Positions 48,209-56,283 of a stretch of DNA of 64,000 nt are shown in pieces. How positions within the stretch are numbered: the stretch's first letter is position 1; every line of letters starts with the position of its first letter. Where the stretch lies: contig NC_021915.1 in NCBI RefSeq assembly GCF_000442645.1, forward strand, positions 558,001 through 622,000, written 5' to 3'. The stretch is from Corynebacterium maris DSM 45190. Its GTDB lineage: Bacteria; Actinomycetota; Actinomycetes; Mycobacteriales; Mycobacteriaceae. The position numbers and the translations under genes were made by a program. Below the pieces are notes generated by a model. That model was not told the origin of the DNA, ran no database searches, and was given only the letters and a program-made list of their open reading frames with translations.

Positions 48209-49114
48209 ATGAATGCAACCCGTCGCTCTCTGTCCAACGTCGATCTGAACCTGCTGGTCAACCTGGAGGCGCTGCTCGAGGAGGAGTCCGTGACCCTGGC
48301 GGCGGACCGTGTCGGGTTGTCGCAGCCGGCGATGTCGCACGCGTTGCGTCGGCTGCGCAAGCTCTTCGGCGACGAGCTGCTCGTGCGCGAAGGCAGCCGC
48401 AACGTGCTCACGCCACGGGCGCGCGCCTTGCTCGCCCCGCTGCGGGCCGTGCTCACGCGCACCTCCGTGCTCATCGGCGGCGAGCCCTTCGACCCGGCCA
48501 CCAGCGACCGCACCGTCACCGTGGCGGCGACGGCCTCGATCGCATATCTGATCGGGGCCCCGCTGGTCGACCTGTTGCAGCGCCGTGCCCCCGGCATGCG
48601 CCTGCGACTGGTGAGCACGAATGACATTTCCGACGCCGTGTTCACCGACCAGCGCGCCGACGTCCTGCTGCTCGCCGAGGGCTACGACACCGAGCATGAA
48701 CGCGAGCGGCTCTTCGACGACGACTGGGTCGTCATCTCCGGGGTGGAGGGGCTGCGGGAGGGCAACGTCGTCGACCTGCTGTGGCAGTTGCCGCACGTCG
48801 GCGTCGACTCGCCGCGCGTGCCCCGGCCGTACCAGGAGCTGCGCAGCCGTGGGCTCGAGGTCGACGTTTCCATCCGGGTCAACGACTATTTGCTCGTCCC
48901 GCAGTTGGTGGCCGGACAGCGTCGCATCGGCCTGCACCGGCGACGTGTGATCGAGAAGATGGCGCCGGGGCGAGGTATCCACCACGTCGATTTTCCGTTT
49001 CCGTTGCTCGGTCTCGGCGTGGACATGGTGTGGAACCCGTGGATCGACGACGTGGACTTCCGGGGCTGGCTGCGTGATCTGCTCGTCCAGGCGGTGCATT
49101 CATCTGATCGATGA
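48209..49114 (+). CDS. LysR family transcriptional regulator (NahR/NodD-like)
   Basis: 301 residues. The N-terminal winged helix (NVDLNLLVNLEALLEEESVTL, LSQPAMSHALRRLRKLFGDE) is followed by a co-inducer-binding domain (VTVAATASIAYLIGAPLVD onward). LysR proteins of this branch often respond to aromatic compounds. It lies between the divergent ferredoxin/reductase operon and the P450 gene and is the natural candidate regulator of both. The ATG at 48209 is chosen because a -10 box sits 6 nt before it; an in-frame ATG at 48182 lies inside the promoter. Confidence 0.88.
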   Translation: MNATRRSLSNVDLNLLVNLEALLEEESVTLAADRVGLSQPAMSHALRRLRKLFGDELLVREGSRNVLTPRARALLAPLRAVLTRTSVLIGGEPFDPATSDRTVTVAATASIAYLIGAPLVDLLQRRAPGMRLRLVSTNDISDAVFTDQRADVLLLAEGYDTEHERERLFDDDWVVISGVEGLREGNVVDLLWQLPHVGVDSPRVPRPYQELRSRGLEVDVSIRVNDYLLVPQLVAGQRRIGLHRRRVIEKMAPGRGIHHVDFPFPLLGLGVDMVWNPWIDDVDFRGWLRDLLVQAVHSSDR

Positions 49115-49210
49115 GGGTGATCATTGATATTCATTTGCCAGATGTACCGTGACGCGCTTAACTGTGACCCACATCATCCACTCCGCATCATGTGACCCGA
49201 AAGGCCCGCG

Positions 49211-50407
49211 ATGACGATCACCCCGACAGCCCCCGCCACCTCCGAGATCGACCTGTTCTCCGACGAGACCCTCGGCGTCAACGACGACGCCGTCTTCGCC
49301 CAGCTCCGTGAACTCGCCCCCGTCGTCTATCTGCCCAAGAACGACGCCTACGCGATCACCCGCTATGACGACGTCCGCGACGCTCTGGCCAACACCGACG
49401 TCTTCTCTTCCTCCGGCGTCGCCTTCAACCCGCAGATGAATGAGGTCCTCAAAGGCACCTCGCTGGCCGCCGACCCGCCGGAGCACGGCAAGCTGCGCGC
49501 CGTGCTCACCGACAACCTCTCGCCGCGCGCCCTACGCCCGCTCAGGACGGTCATCAACGACAAGGCCGACGAAATGGTCCGTGACCTCTTCTCACGTGAG
49601 ACCTTCGACGGGATGGCCGACCTGGCCGTGGCTTTCCCGGTCTCCATCGTCTTGGACCTGATCGGCGTGCAGGGCGATCTGCGCGAGAAGATCCTGCCCT
49701 GGGGCGAGGCCGCCTTCAACCTGCTCGGCCCCATGAATCAACGTGCCCAGGACTCCTTTCCCACTGCCGGGGAGTTGTTCACCTGGACCCACGAGGAGAT
49801 GCGCGGCGTCGACTTGGCCGAAGGCTCCATCGGCCGAGCCATCTGGGAAGCCGCCGAGCGCGGCGAGATCTCGCACGAGTCCTTCGGCTACATCGTCCAT
49901 CAGATCCTCGCCGCCGGCATGGACACCACCATCACCACCATCGGCAACTGCCTGGTGCTGTTGGGCGAGAACCCGGAGCAGTACGCGAAGCTGCGCGAAG
50001 ACCCCACCTTGGCGTCCTCCGCCATGGCCGAGGTGATCCGTCTGCGCACCCCCGCCCCGGTCTTCGGCCGCAAGGCGCTGGCCGATGTCGAGGTCGCCGG
50101 CACGCTCATCCCGGCCGGATCACAGGTCGCCCTGTGCTACGGCTCCGCCAACATGGACCCGCGCAAGTTCGACGACCCGGAGACCTTCGACGTCACCCGC
50201 AACCCCGTCGACCACCTGGGCTTCGGCTACGGCGTCCACGGCTGCGCCGGCCAGGGCCTGGCCAAGCTGGAAATCCAGGCGTTGCTGCTGGCGATGACCC
50301 AGCACGTCGAGTCCTTCGCCATCGGCGAGGTCGCCGCCCGGCTGAACAACTTCACCCGCCCCTACGCCTCCATCGAGGTCACGGACATCGTCCTGGCCCA
50401 GGGCTGA
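49211..50407 (+). CDS. Cytochrome P450
   Basis: 398 residues. The oxygen-activation motif AAGMDTT is at about 233-239, the ExxR motif is in EVIRLR (about 276), and the heme-Cys loop is FGYGVHGCAG (Cys at about 344). It is soluble, without a membrane anchor, as is usual for bacterial class I P450s that use ferredoxin and a reductase, both encoded 1.3-2.4 kb upstream. Its ending (NNFTRPYASIEV) and the context suggest a small aromatic or ether substrate, for example O-demethylation, but this is not shown. The ATG follows GAAAGGCCCGCG. Confidence 0.92.
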   Translation: MTITPTAPATSEIDLFSDETLGVNDDAVFAQLRELAPVVYLPKNDAYAITRYDDVRDALANTDVFSSSGVAFNPQMNEVLKGTSLAADPPEHGKLRAVLTDNLSPRALRPLRTVINDKADEMVRDLFSRETFDGMADLAVAFPVSIVLDLIGVQGDLREKILPWGEAAFNLLGPMNQRAQDSFPTAGELFTWTHEEMRGVDLAEGSIGRAIWEAAERGEISHESFGYIVHQILAAGMDTTITTIGNCLVLLGENPEQYAKLREDPTLASSAMAEVIRLRTPAPVFGRKALADVEVAGTLIPAGSQVALCYGSANMDPRKFDDPETFDVTRNPVDHLGFGYGVHGCAGQGLAKLEIQALLLAMTQHVESFAIGEVAARLNNFTRPYASIEVTDIVLAQG

Positions 50408-50414
50408 CTCGTCG

Positions 50415-51416
50415 TCATTCGCCCAGCGTGCCCACCTTGGCAGGCACCTGGCGGGTGGGGATCTCGGGCACCAGCGCCACGACGACGTCGTAGGCCTTCC
50501 AGTCCAGGTCGCTGATCGCGGCGGTGAGCTCCGCCAGCTGCTCGGCGGTGGGGTCGTCCCCGGGCTCGGGGACCACGAAGAGCTCGATGTGGAACACTTG
50601 TCCTTCGTCGCGCATCCGCACGGCAGCCTCCGCGACCCACGAAAACTCGAGGGCGCGGTGGATGGTCCGTTCGTTGAGCGGGTGCGGCTCTTTGTCGTCG
50701 TAGGTGCGGGTCCGGGTGTCGGCCAGCCCGCTGATCGTCGAGCGCAGGTTGGCCACCCCGTCGGAGACGATGGACAGGGCCACGAGGATGGCGGCCGCGG
50801 GGTCGGCCCACCACAGGCCCACGCCGACGCCGAGGACGCCCACGGCGGTGGCCACGGACGTCATCCAGTCCGCTTTGCTCATGTCCGCGTCGGCGTACAG
50901 GGCCTTGTTGTGCAGGATCTTCGCGTAGCGCAACTTGTAGCGGGCCAGCACCGCCGGCGGGACGCCGAAAACACTGACCACGATGATCATCGGCCACCCG
51001 GCCCAGATTTCCTGACCGAAGAGCACGGTCAGCCCGATGGGGGTGCGTTCCCCCTCAATGAGACCCAGGGCCGACTCGATGAGCAGGAAGGATCCCATGG
51101 CCAGCAGCGCCACGGCCGCCACGAGCTGCCCGATGTCCACCGACCGGTGGTAGCCGTAGGGGTATTTCATCGTGCGAGGCATGCGGATCATGCGCACGGC
51201 GATGAGGAAGGCGATCGGCGGCAGCAGGGCGAGGGAATCCTCGATCCACGCCACCCGCATGGCCTGGGACTGCCCGGCGGTCAGGTAAATGAGGGCGACG
51301 GCGACGATGAGATAGCCGATGGACATCCATTCGACCCGGATCGCTTTGCGCATGGTCTCCCGGACGTCGTCGGGCACGTTTTTGGGGATCTCGTGGTGGG
51401 CGGCTTCCGAGGCCAT
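50415..51416 (-). CDS. Cation-diffusion-facilitator-like transporter
   Basis: 333 residues. Six hydrophobic segments lie at about 30-225, with the loop YPYGYHRSVDIGQLVAAVAL between TM2 and TM3, then a cytoplasmic C-terminal domain (about 235-330: RALEFSWVAEAAVRMRDEGQVFHIELFVV). The topology and loop match CDF efflux proteins. The canonical metal motifs are altered: TM2 reads DSLALL rather than DxxxD, and the TM5 segment is ADADMSKADWM. Its substrate could differ from Zn/Fe/Mn. It is convergent with the P450 gene and divergent from the AraC regulator. Confidence 0.75.
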   Translation of the reverse strand: MASEAAHHEIPKNVPDDVRETMRKAIRVEWMSIGYLIVAVALIYLTAGQSQAMRVAWIEDSLALLPPIAFLIAVRMIRMPRTMKYPYGYHRSVDIGQLVAAVALLAMGSFLLIESALGLIEGERTPIGLTVLFGQEIWAGWPMIIVVSVFGVPPAVLARYKLRYAKILHNKALYADADMSKADWMTSVATAVGVLGVGVGLWWADPAAAILVALSIVSDGVANLRSTISGLADTRTRTYDDKEPHPLNERTIHRALEFSWVAEAAVRMRDEGQVFHIELFVVPEPGDDPTAEQLAELTAAISDLDWKAYDVVVALVPEIPTRQVPAKVGTLGE

Positions 51417-51579
51417 CGGTGCTCCTCTTGGTCTTGTGATGCATACACTCCCACGCATGGGTGAGATCGAGCTTAATCTCAAACTCGGGGACCGGGGCGC
51501 GCGAATGCCCTTCCCCCTGGGCAACCCGTGTCCTACGATCGGGCTCACCATGATGAGCACTGAGCCAGGAGGGGCCCGC

Positions 51580-52518
51580 GTGGATCCGCGGGTACTGAAC
51601 TTTTCGACGGCGTCCCTGCCCGTCAACGGACGCGTGGAGCTCTGGGAAGGGCACAACTCCCGGGCCCTGATCCCGCTGGACATCCGCACGCTCGACGACG
51701 CCCCGATGCACGCCACCCAGGCCAACCTGGTCCTGCCGTCCGTCCGGATGGCCAACGTCACCGGCAGCGCACAGATCGTCGAGCGCAACGAGTCCTTCAT
51801 CCGGGAAAATCCGACCGGCGTGGTGGCGGTGTTCTTTGCCCTCGAAGGCGAAGGTTTTTTCCTGCACGGCGAAGGCATGCTGCAGCTGAATCCCGGCCAG
51901 GCGGTGGTCTACCACGGGGACCGGCCGTTTACCCGCGGATTTCCCCGCGGGCTGCGTGAGATGGTGCTGACGATCCCGGAGCCGGAGTTCGCCGAGGCTT
52001 TCGGTGTCTCGCTGGACCGGCTGCCTTTCGTCTTCGACTTCGGGCCCGCCACGGGCGCCACGGAGCAGGCGTTGCCCCGTGTGTTGTCGCAGACCCTACG
52101 CTCCGGGGTGGCCGACGGCCCGGCGGTCGCCGTGGCGGAAGAACAGCTGCGGGCGTTGCTGCACCGCGCCCTGACCTCGTCGAATTCCTCCGCCGTGGGG
52201 TTGGTGGCCACGGCCAAAGACGTCATCGAGCGCTCTTATGCGGACGCGGGTCTGACGGTCTCCGCGGTGGCGGCGGCCGTCGGCATCAGCCAGCGTCAGC
52301 TGGCCCGGGCGTTCGCGGAGCAGGGCAGCAGCGTGTCCGGGTATCTGCGTTCGCGCCGGGTGGCCTTGGCGCAGTCGATCCTCGCCAACCCCCTCTACCA
52401 GGGCATGTCCATGGCGGAGATCGGCGCCCGCTGCGGATTTTCCTCCCAGGCGGCCTTCAGCCGCGCCTTCAAGGAGGAGTCGGGTTCCACGCCGCTGCAG
52501 TGGCGCAGGGCCCGGTGA
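51580..52518 (+). CDS. AraC family transcriptional regulator
   Basis: About 312 residues. The N-terminal cupin-type ligand domain (LPSVRMANVTGSAQIVERNE, GQAVVYHGDRPF) is of the AraC-binding-2 kind. The C-terminal double helix-turn-helix covers about 215-312 (LTVSAVAAAVGISQRQLARAF ... EIGARCGFSSQAAFSRAFKEE). GTG 51580 is the best start: AGGAGGGG lies 5 nt upstream. In-frame ATGs at 51550/51553 have no such signal. It precedes the flavin monooxygenase gene by 162 bp and is its likely activator. Confidence 0.85.
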   Translation: MDPRVLNFSTASLPVNGRVELWEGHNSRALIPLDIRTLDDAPMHATQANLVLPSVRMANVTGSAQIVERNESFIRENPTGVVAVFFALEGEGFFLHGEGMLQLNPGQAVVYHGDRPFTRGFPRGLREMVLTIPEPEFAEAFGVSLDRLPFVFDFGPATGATEQALPRVLSQTLRSGVADGPAVAVAEEQLRALLHRALTSSNSSAVGLVATAKDVIERSYADAGLTVSAVAAAVGISQRQLARAFAEQGSSVSGYLRSRRVALAQSILANPLYQGMSMAEIGARCGFSSQAAFSRAFKEESGSTPLQWRRAR

Positions 52519-52555
52519 TGACTGCAGGGTGATTTTCACGGCAGCGGACGTCGTT

Positions 52556-52572
52556 TTGTCGCCACCGGACAA
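52556..52572. promoter_or_regulatory. Dyad TTGTC-N7-GACAA before the monooxygenase gene
   Basis: A short perfect 5-bp inverted repeat about 110 bp upstream of the start, between the AraC regulator gene and its presumed target. Candidate regulator site. Confidence 0.25.
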
Positions 52573-52680
52573 CCTTGTGTCGAGGATCACTTTTAGCGAA
52601 GAGTGAGAGCTAGCTTATTCTCAACGGGTTCACGGAGCGTTGATTGGCGCTCACCCGCACACGAGACCAAGGAGCGAACG

Positions 52681-54537
52681 ATGCCTGCTTTCCACGACGG
52701 TATTGCTGAGACCATGGCCCCTGAGCGCAACGACGTCGTCACCACCGACGTGCTGATCGTCGGGTCCGGCCCCGCCGGGGCCTCGGCGGCACTCTTCCTG
52801 TCCACCCACGGGATCGCCAACATCATGATCACCAAGTACCGCTGGACCGCGAACACCCCGCGCGCCCACATCACCAACCAGCGCACCATGGAAGTCCTCC
52901 GCGACGCCGGCGTCGAGGACGAGGTGCTCGCCGAGGCCGTCCCGCACGACCAGATGGGCGACACCGTGTACTGCGAGTCGCTCGCCGGCGAGGAAATCGG
53001 CCGCCGCCCGATCTTCGGCTATGCCCCCGACCGGCGCGCCGACTACGAACTGGCCTCGCCGTCGATGCCGTGCGACCTGCCGCAGACGCTGATGGAGCCG
53101 ATCCTGCTGGAAAACGCCACCAAGCGCGGCACCCAGACGCAGTTCTCCACCGAGTACGTCTCCCACGAGCAGGACGCCGACGGCGTCAGCGTCGTGGTGC
53201 GCAACCGCCTCAGCGGCCACGAATACACCATCCGGGCGAAGTACCTCATCGGCGCCGACGGGGCGCGCTCCAAGGTCGCCGCGGACATCGACACCCCCTT
53301 CGAGGGCGCGATGGACATCGGCGGCTCCATGAACATCCAGTTCAAGGCGGACCTGTCCCACCTGGTCGCCCACCGCCCCTCGATCCTGTACTGGGTCTTC
53401 TCGCCGGGCTCCAACATCGGCGGCCTCGGCGCCGGCCTGATCCGGTGCGTGCGCCCCTGGAACGAGTGGCTCGTCGTCTGGGGCTACGACATCAACGGCG
53501 AGGAGCCGGAGCTCGACGAGGCAGAGGCCAAACGCATCGTCCGCAAGCTCGTGGGCGTCCCCGATCTGGAGATGGAGATCACCGGCTACTCCCTGTGGGG
53601 CAACAACGAGCAGTACGCCACCCACATGCAGAAAGACCGCGTGTTCATCGCCGGCGACGCCGCCCATCGCCACCCGCCGAGCCACGGACTGGGCTCGAAC
53701 ACCTCGATCCAGGACTCTTACAACCTCGCCTGGAAGATCGCCATGGTGCTCAAGGGGCACGCCGGCGACGAGCTGTTGGAGACCTACTCGGCGGAGCGCG
53801 CGCCCGTCGCCAAGCAGATCGTGACCCGCGCCAACGACTCCGGCCGCGAGTACGCGCCGATCTTCGACGCCCTCGGCGTCCGGGACGCGAAAAACGACGA
53901 AGAGTTCATCGAGAAGCTCAAACTGCGCAAGGCGCCGACGCCCGAGGGCGCGGCCCGGTGCAAGGCCCTGCGCGCCGCCCTGAACAACAAGGACTACGAG
54001 TTCAACGCCCAGGGCACCGAGATCGGCCAGTTCTACGACTCCACGGCTACACTCTGCGACGGCAACGGCCGCCCCGAGGTGACCGAGGACCCGATGCTGC
54101 ACCACCAGAAGTCCACCTACCCGGGACTGCGCCTGCCGCACGCCTGGCTCGGCGACGCCAGGAACAAGTACTCCACCCACGACGTCTCCACCGGCACCGG
54201 CTTCACCCTCTTCACCGGCATCAACGGCCGCGCCTGGGCGGAAGCCGCGGAGAAGCTCGCCGCGGAGACCGGCATGGAGATCAAGGCCGTGGTCATCGGC
54301 GAAGGAGAACAGCACCAGGACCTCTACGGCGACTGGCTGCGCCAGCGCGAAGTCGAGGAAGACGGCGTGATCCTGGTCCGCCCGGACAAGCACATCGGCT
54401 GGCGGGCGCACAGCATGGTCGACGACCCGTACTTCGCGCTCAAGGCGGTGCTGGGCACGCTGTTGTCCAGCCGGGGCGTCCCGCAGCTGACGGACAAGGA
54501 CCGACGACTGCTGCAGACCATGCCGGCCGGCGTGTGA
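52681..54537 (+). CDS. FAD-dependent aromatic hydroxylase (phenol/2,4-dichlorophenol hydroxylase type)
   Basis: 618 residues. The FAD-binding GSGPAGASAALFLS lies at about 27-40, followed by TPRAHITNQRTMEVLRD. The second FAD motif is VFIAGDAAHRHPPSHGLGSN (about 322-341). A C-terminal thioredoxin-like domain (about 440-618) is typical of TfdB/PheA-type hydroxylases. These enzymes add an ortho hydroxyl to a phenol using NAD(P)H and oxygen. The ATG follows AAGGAGCGAACG. The natural substrate is unknown, and no ring-cleavage gene is in the window. Confidence 0.88.
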   Translation: MPAFHDGIAETMAPERNDVVTTDVLIVGSGPAGASAALFLSTHGIANIMITKYRWTANTPRAHITNQRTMEVLRDAGVEDEVLAEAVPHDQMGDTVYCESLAGEEIGRRPIFGYAPDRRADYELASPSMPCDLPQTLMEPILLENATKRGTQTQFSTEYVSHEQDADGVSVVVRNRLSGHEYTIRAKYLIGADGARSKVAADIDTPFEGAMDIGGSMNIQFKADLSHLVAHRPSILYWVFSPGSNIGGLGAGLIRCVRPWNEWLVVWGYDINGEEPELDEAEAKRIVRKLVGVPDLEMEITGYSLWGNNEQYATHMQKDRVFIAGDAAHRHPPSHGLGSNTSIQDSYNLAWKIAMVLKGHAGDELLETYSAERAPVAKQIVTRANDSGREYAPIFDALGVRDAKNDEEFIEKLKLRKAPTPEGAARCKALRAALNNKDYEFNAQGTEIGQFYDSTATLCDGNGRPEVTEDPMLHHQKSTYPGLRLPHAWLGDARNKYSTHDVSTGTGFTLFTGINGRAWAEAAEKLAAETGMEIKAVVIGEGEQHQDLYGDWLRQREVEEDGVILVRPDKHIGWRAHSMVDDPYFALKAVLGTLLSSRGVPQLTDKDRRLLQTMPAGV

Positions 54538-54572
54538 CCTCCCTACGGACCCTTCCGCTCCGCGCGTCCCGC

Positions 54573-54625
54573 AGGCCAGACATATAGACGCACCCCGGAC
54601 AGTTTCGGGGTGCTGCGTCTGGCCT
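54573..54625 (+). terminator. Long hairpin after the monooxygenase gene
   Basis: The outer arms AGGCCAGAC/GTCTGGCCT and inner arms CACCCCG/CGGGGTG form a bulged hairpin. There is no T-run, so its role as a terminator is likely but not certain. Confidence 0.45.
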
Positions 54626-54692
54626 AAGGCACACTCGCGGCCACACGCGTCTCCCCGGCCCCACGGACTCGCCCAACGCCCCGCACAAGTGG

Positions 54693-54698
54693 CACAAT
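54693..54698 (+). promoter_or_regulatory. -10 box (CACAAT) for alr, probably leaderless
   Basis: CACAAT ends 8 nt before the ATG at 54707. Confidence 0.35.
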
Positions 54699-54706
54699 CA
54701 GCTGCC

Positions 54707-55792
54707 ATGAACCTGCTTCGCACGCGCATCGATCTCGACGCCATCGCCCACAACACCCGCCTGGTCAAGGACCTCGTGGCCCCGGCGGAGCTGATGGCCG
54801 TGGTCAAGGCCGACGCCTACGGCCATGGCGCAGACCGCGTCGCGAAAGTGATGGCGGACAACGGGGCCGACCGCTTCGGCGTCGCCACGATCGCGGAGGC
54901 CGTCGCGCTGACCGAACACACGGAACTGCCCGTCCTCGCCTGGATCTGGAGCGCCGACGAGGACCTCGCCGAACCGCTCAGCCGCGGCGTGGAACTGGGC
55001 GTGCCCTCCCTGACGCACGCCCGCGCCCTCGTCGACGCCGCCATCCCCGCCCGCGTGGCCGTGATGGCGGACACCGGCATGCACCGTTCCGGCATCGACG
55101 AAGCGCACTGGGAAGAGGCTTTCACCCTGCTGCGCGACGCGGAGCACCTCACCGTCACCGGCGTGTTCTCCCACCTGGCCTGCGCCGACGAACCGCAGGA
55201 CCCCTTCACCGACGCCCAGGCGGAAGTCTTCCGCCGCGCCGTCGCCCTGGGCAGGGGGCTCGGCCTGGATCTGCCGATCAACCACCTGACCAACTCCCCG
55301 GCGACCCTGACCCGCCCCGACCTGTACTTCGACCAAGTCCGCCCGGGCCTGATCCTCTACGGCCTGGACCCGCTGCCCGGCGACCACGGACTCACACCGG
55401 CGATGACGTGGGCGGGCGACGTGGTCGTCGTCAAGCCGATCAAGGCGGGGGAAGGCACCAGCTATTCCCTGACCTGGCGCGCGGAACAAGACGGGTATCT
55501 GGCGGTCATCCCGTGCGGGTACGCCGACGGGCTGCCGCGCCGGGTGCAGGGCGCGCTGGAAGTCGGCATCGGCGGCAAACTGTACCCGCAAGTCGGGCGG
55601 GTGTGCATGGACCAGATCATCGTCGACCTGGGCGAAAACCCCTACGGCGTGGCGCAGGGCGACGAGGCCGTGCTCTTCGGGCCCGGCGGCATGTCCGCTG
55701 CGGAACTGGCCGATATGCTGGGCACCATCAACTACGAAGTGGCCTGCCTGCCGAAGGGCCGCACCGTCCGCACCTACGAGGGAGGCCTGTAA
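54707..55792 (+). CDS. alr: Alanine racemase
   Basis: 361 residues. The PLP-binding Lys is in VVKADAYGHG (about residue 32) and the second catalytic residue is probably the Tyr of GEGTSYSLTWRA (about 252). RVCMDQIIVDLG is the conserved C-terminal block. It makes D-alanine for peptidoglycan. The ATG at 54707 gives the standard N-terminus NLLRTRIDLDAI; an in-frame GTG at 54689 overlaps the predicted promoter. It abuts tsaE directly (GTG right after the stop). Confidence 0.95.
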   Translation: MNLLRTRIDLDAIAHNTRLVKDLVAPAELMAVVKADAYGHGADRVAKVMADNGADRFGVATIAEAVALTEHTELPVLAWIWSADEDLAEPLSRGVELGVPSLTHARALVDAAIPARVAVMADTGMHRSGIDEAHWEEAFTLLRDAEHLTVTGVFSHLACADEPQDPFTDAQAEVFRRAVALGRGLGLDLPINHLTNSPATLTRPDLYFDQVRPGLILYGLDPLPGDHGLTPAMTWAGDVVVVKPIKAGEGTSYSLTWRAEQDGYLAVIPCGYADGLPRRVQGALEVGIGGKLYPQVGRVCMDQIIVDLGENPYGVAQGDEAVLFGPGGMSAAELADMLGTINYEVACLPKGRTVRTYEGGL

Positions 55793-56272
55793 GTGAAAGA
55801 CTTCGACGCCTCCGGCGCCCGCCGCCTGGAGACCGCCGCCGACACCCAGGCCTTCGGGGAAGAAGTCGGCCACGCCCTGGAGGCCGGCGACGTGGTCATC
55901 CTCGACGGGCCGCTCGGCGCAGGCAAGACCACCTTCACCCAGGGACTCGCCCGTGGCCTCGGCGTCAAGGGGCGGGTGACGTCCCCGACCTTCGTCATCG
56001 CGCGCGAGCACCGTTCGCTGGACGGCGGCCCCGCCCTCATCCACGTCGACGCCTACCGCCTGCTCGGGGAAGGCGGCGGCGACCCGCTCGGCGAACTCGA
56101 CGCCCTCGACCTGGACAGCGCGCTGACCGACGCCGTCGTCGTGGCCGAATGGGGCGGCGGCCTGGTCGAACAGATCTCCTCGTCCTACCTGCTGATCACC
56201 CTCGACCGCACCACCGCCACCTTAGAAGACCCGGAATCCGAGGCCCGCCTCGCCAGCTGGGAGCTCCACTAG
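55793..56272 (+). CDS. tsaE: tRNA threonylcarbamoyladenosine biosynthesis ATPase TsaE
   Basis: 159 residues, GTG start directly after the alr stop. It has the Walker A GPLGAGKTTFTQGLARGLG (about 40) and TSPTFVIAREHR, with VVAEWGGGL near the end. TsaE is the ATPase of the t6A complex with TsaB and TsaD, whose genes follow at 58384 and 59486. Two other genes interrupt the set here. Confidence 0.94.
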   Translation: MKDFDASGARRLETAADTQAFGEEVGHALEAGDVVILDGPLGAGKTTFTQGLARGLGVKGRVTSPTFVIAREHRSLDGGPALIHVDAYRLLGEGGGDPLGELDALDLDSALTDAVVVAEWGGGLVEQISSSYLLITLDRTTATLEDPESEARLASWELH

Positions 56273-56275
56273 AGT
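56270..56275 (+). promoter_or_regulatory. -10 box (TAGAGT) for the transporter gene, probably leaderless
   Basis: TAGAGT overlaps the tsaE stop codon and ends 8 nt before the GTG at 56284. Confidence 0.4.
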
Positions 56276-56283
56276 CGGCGGGT

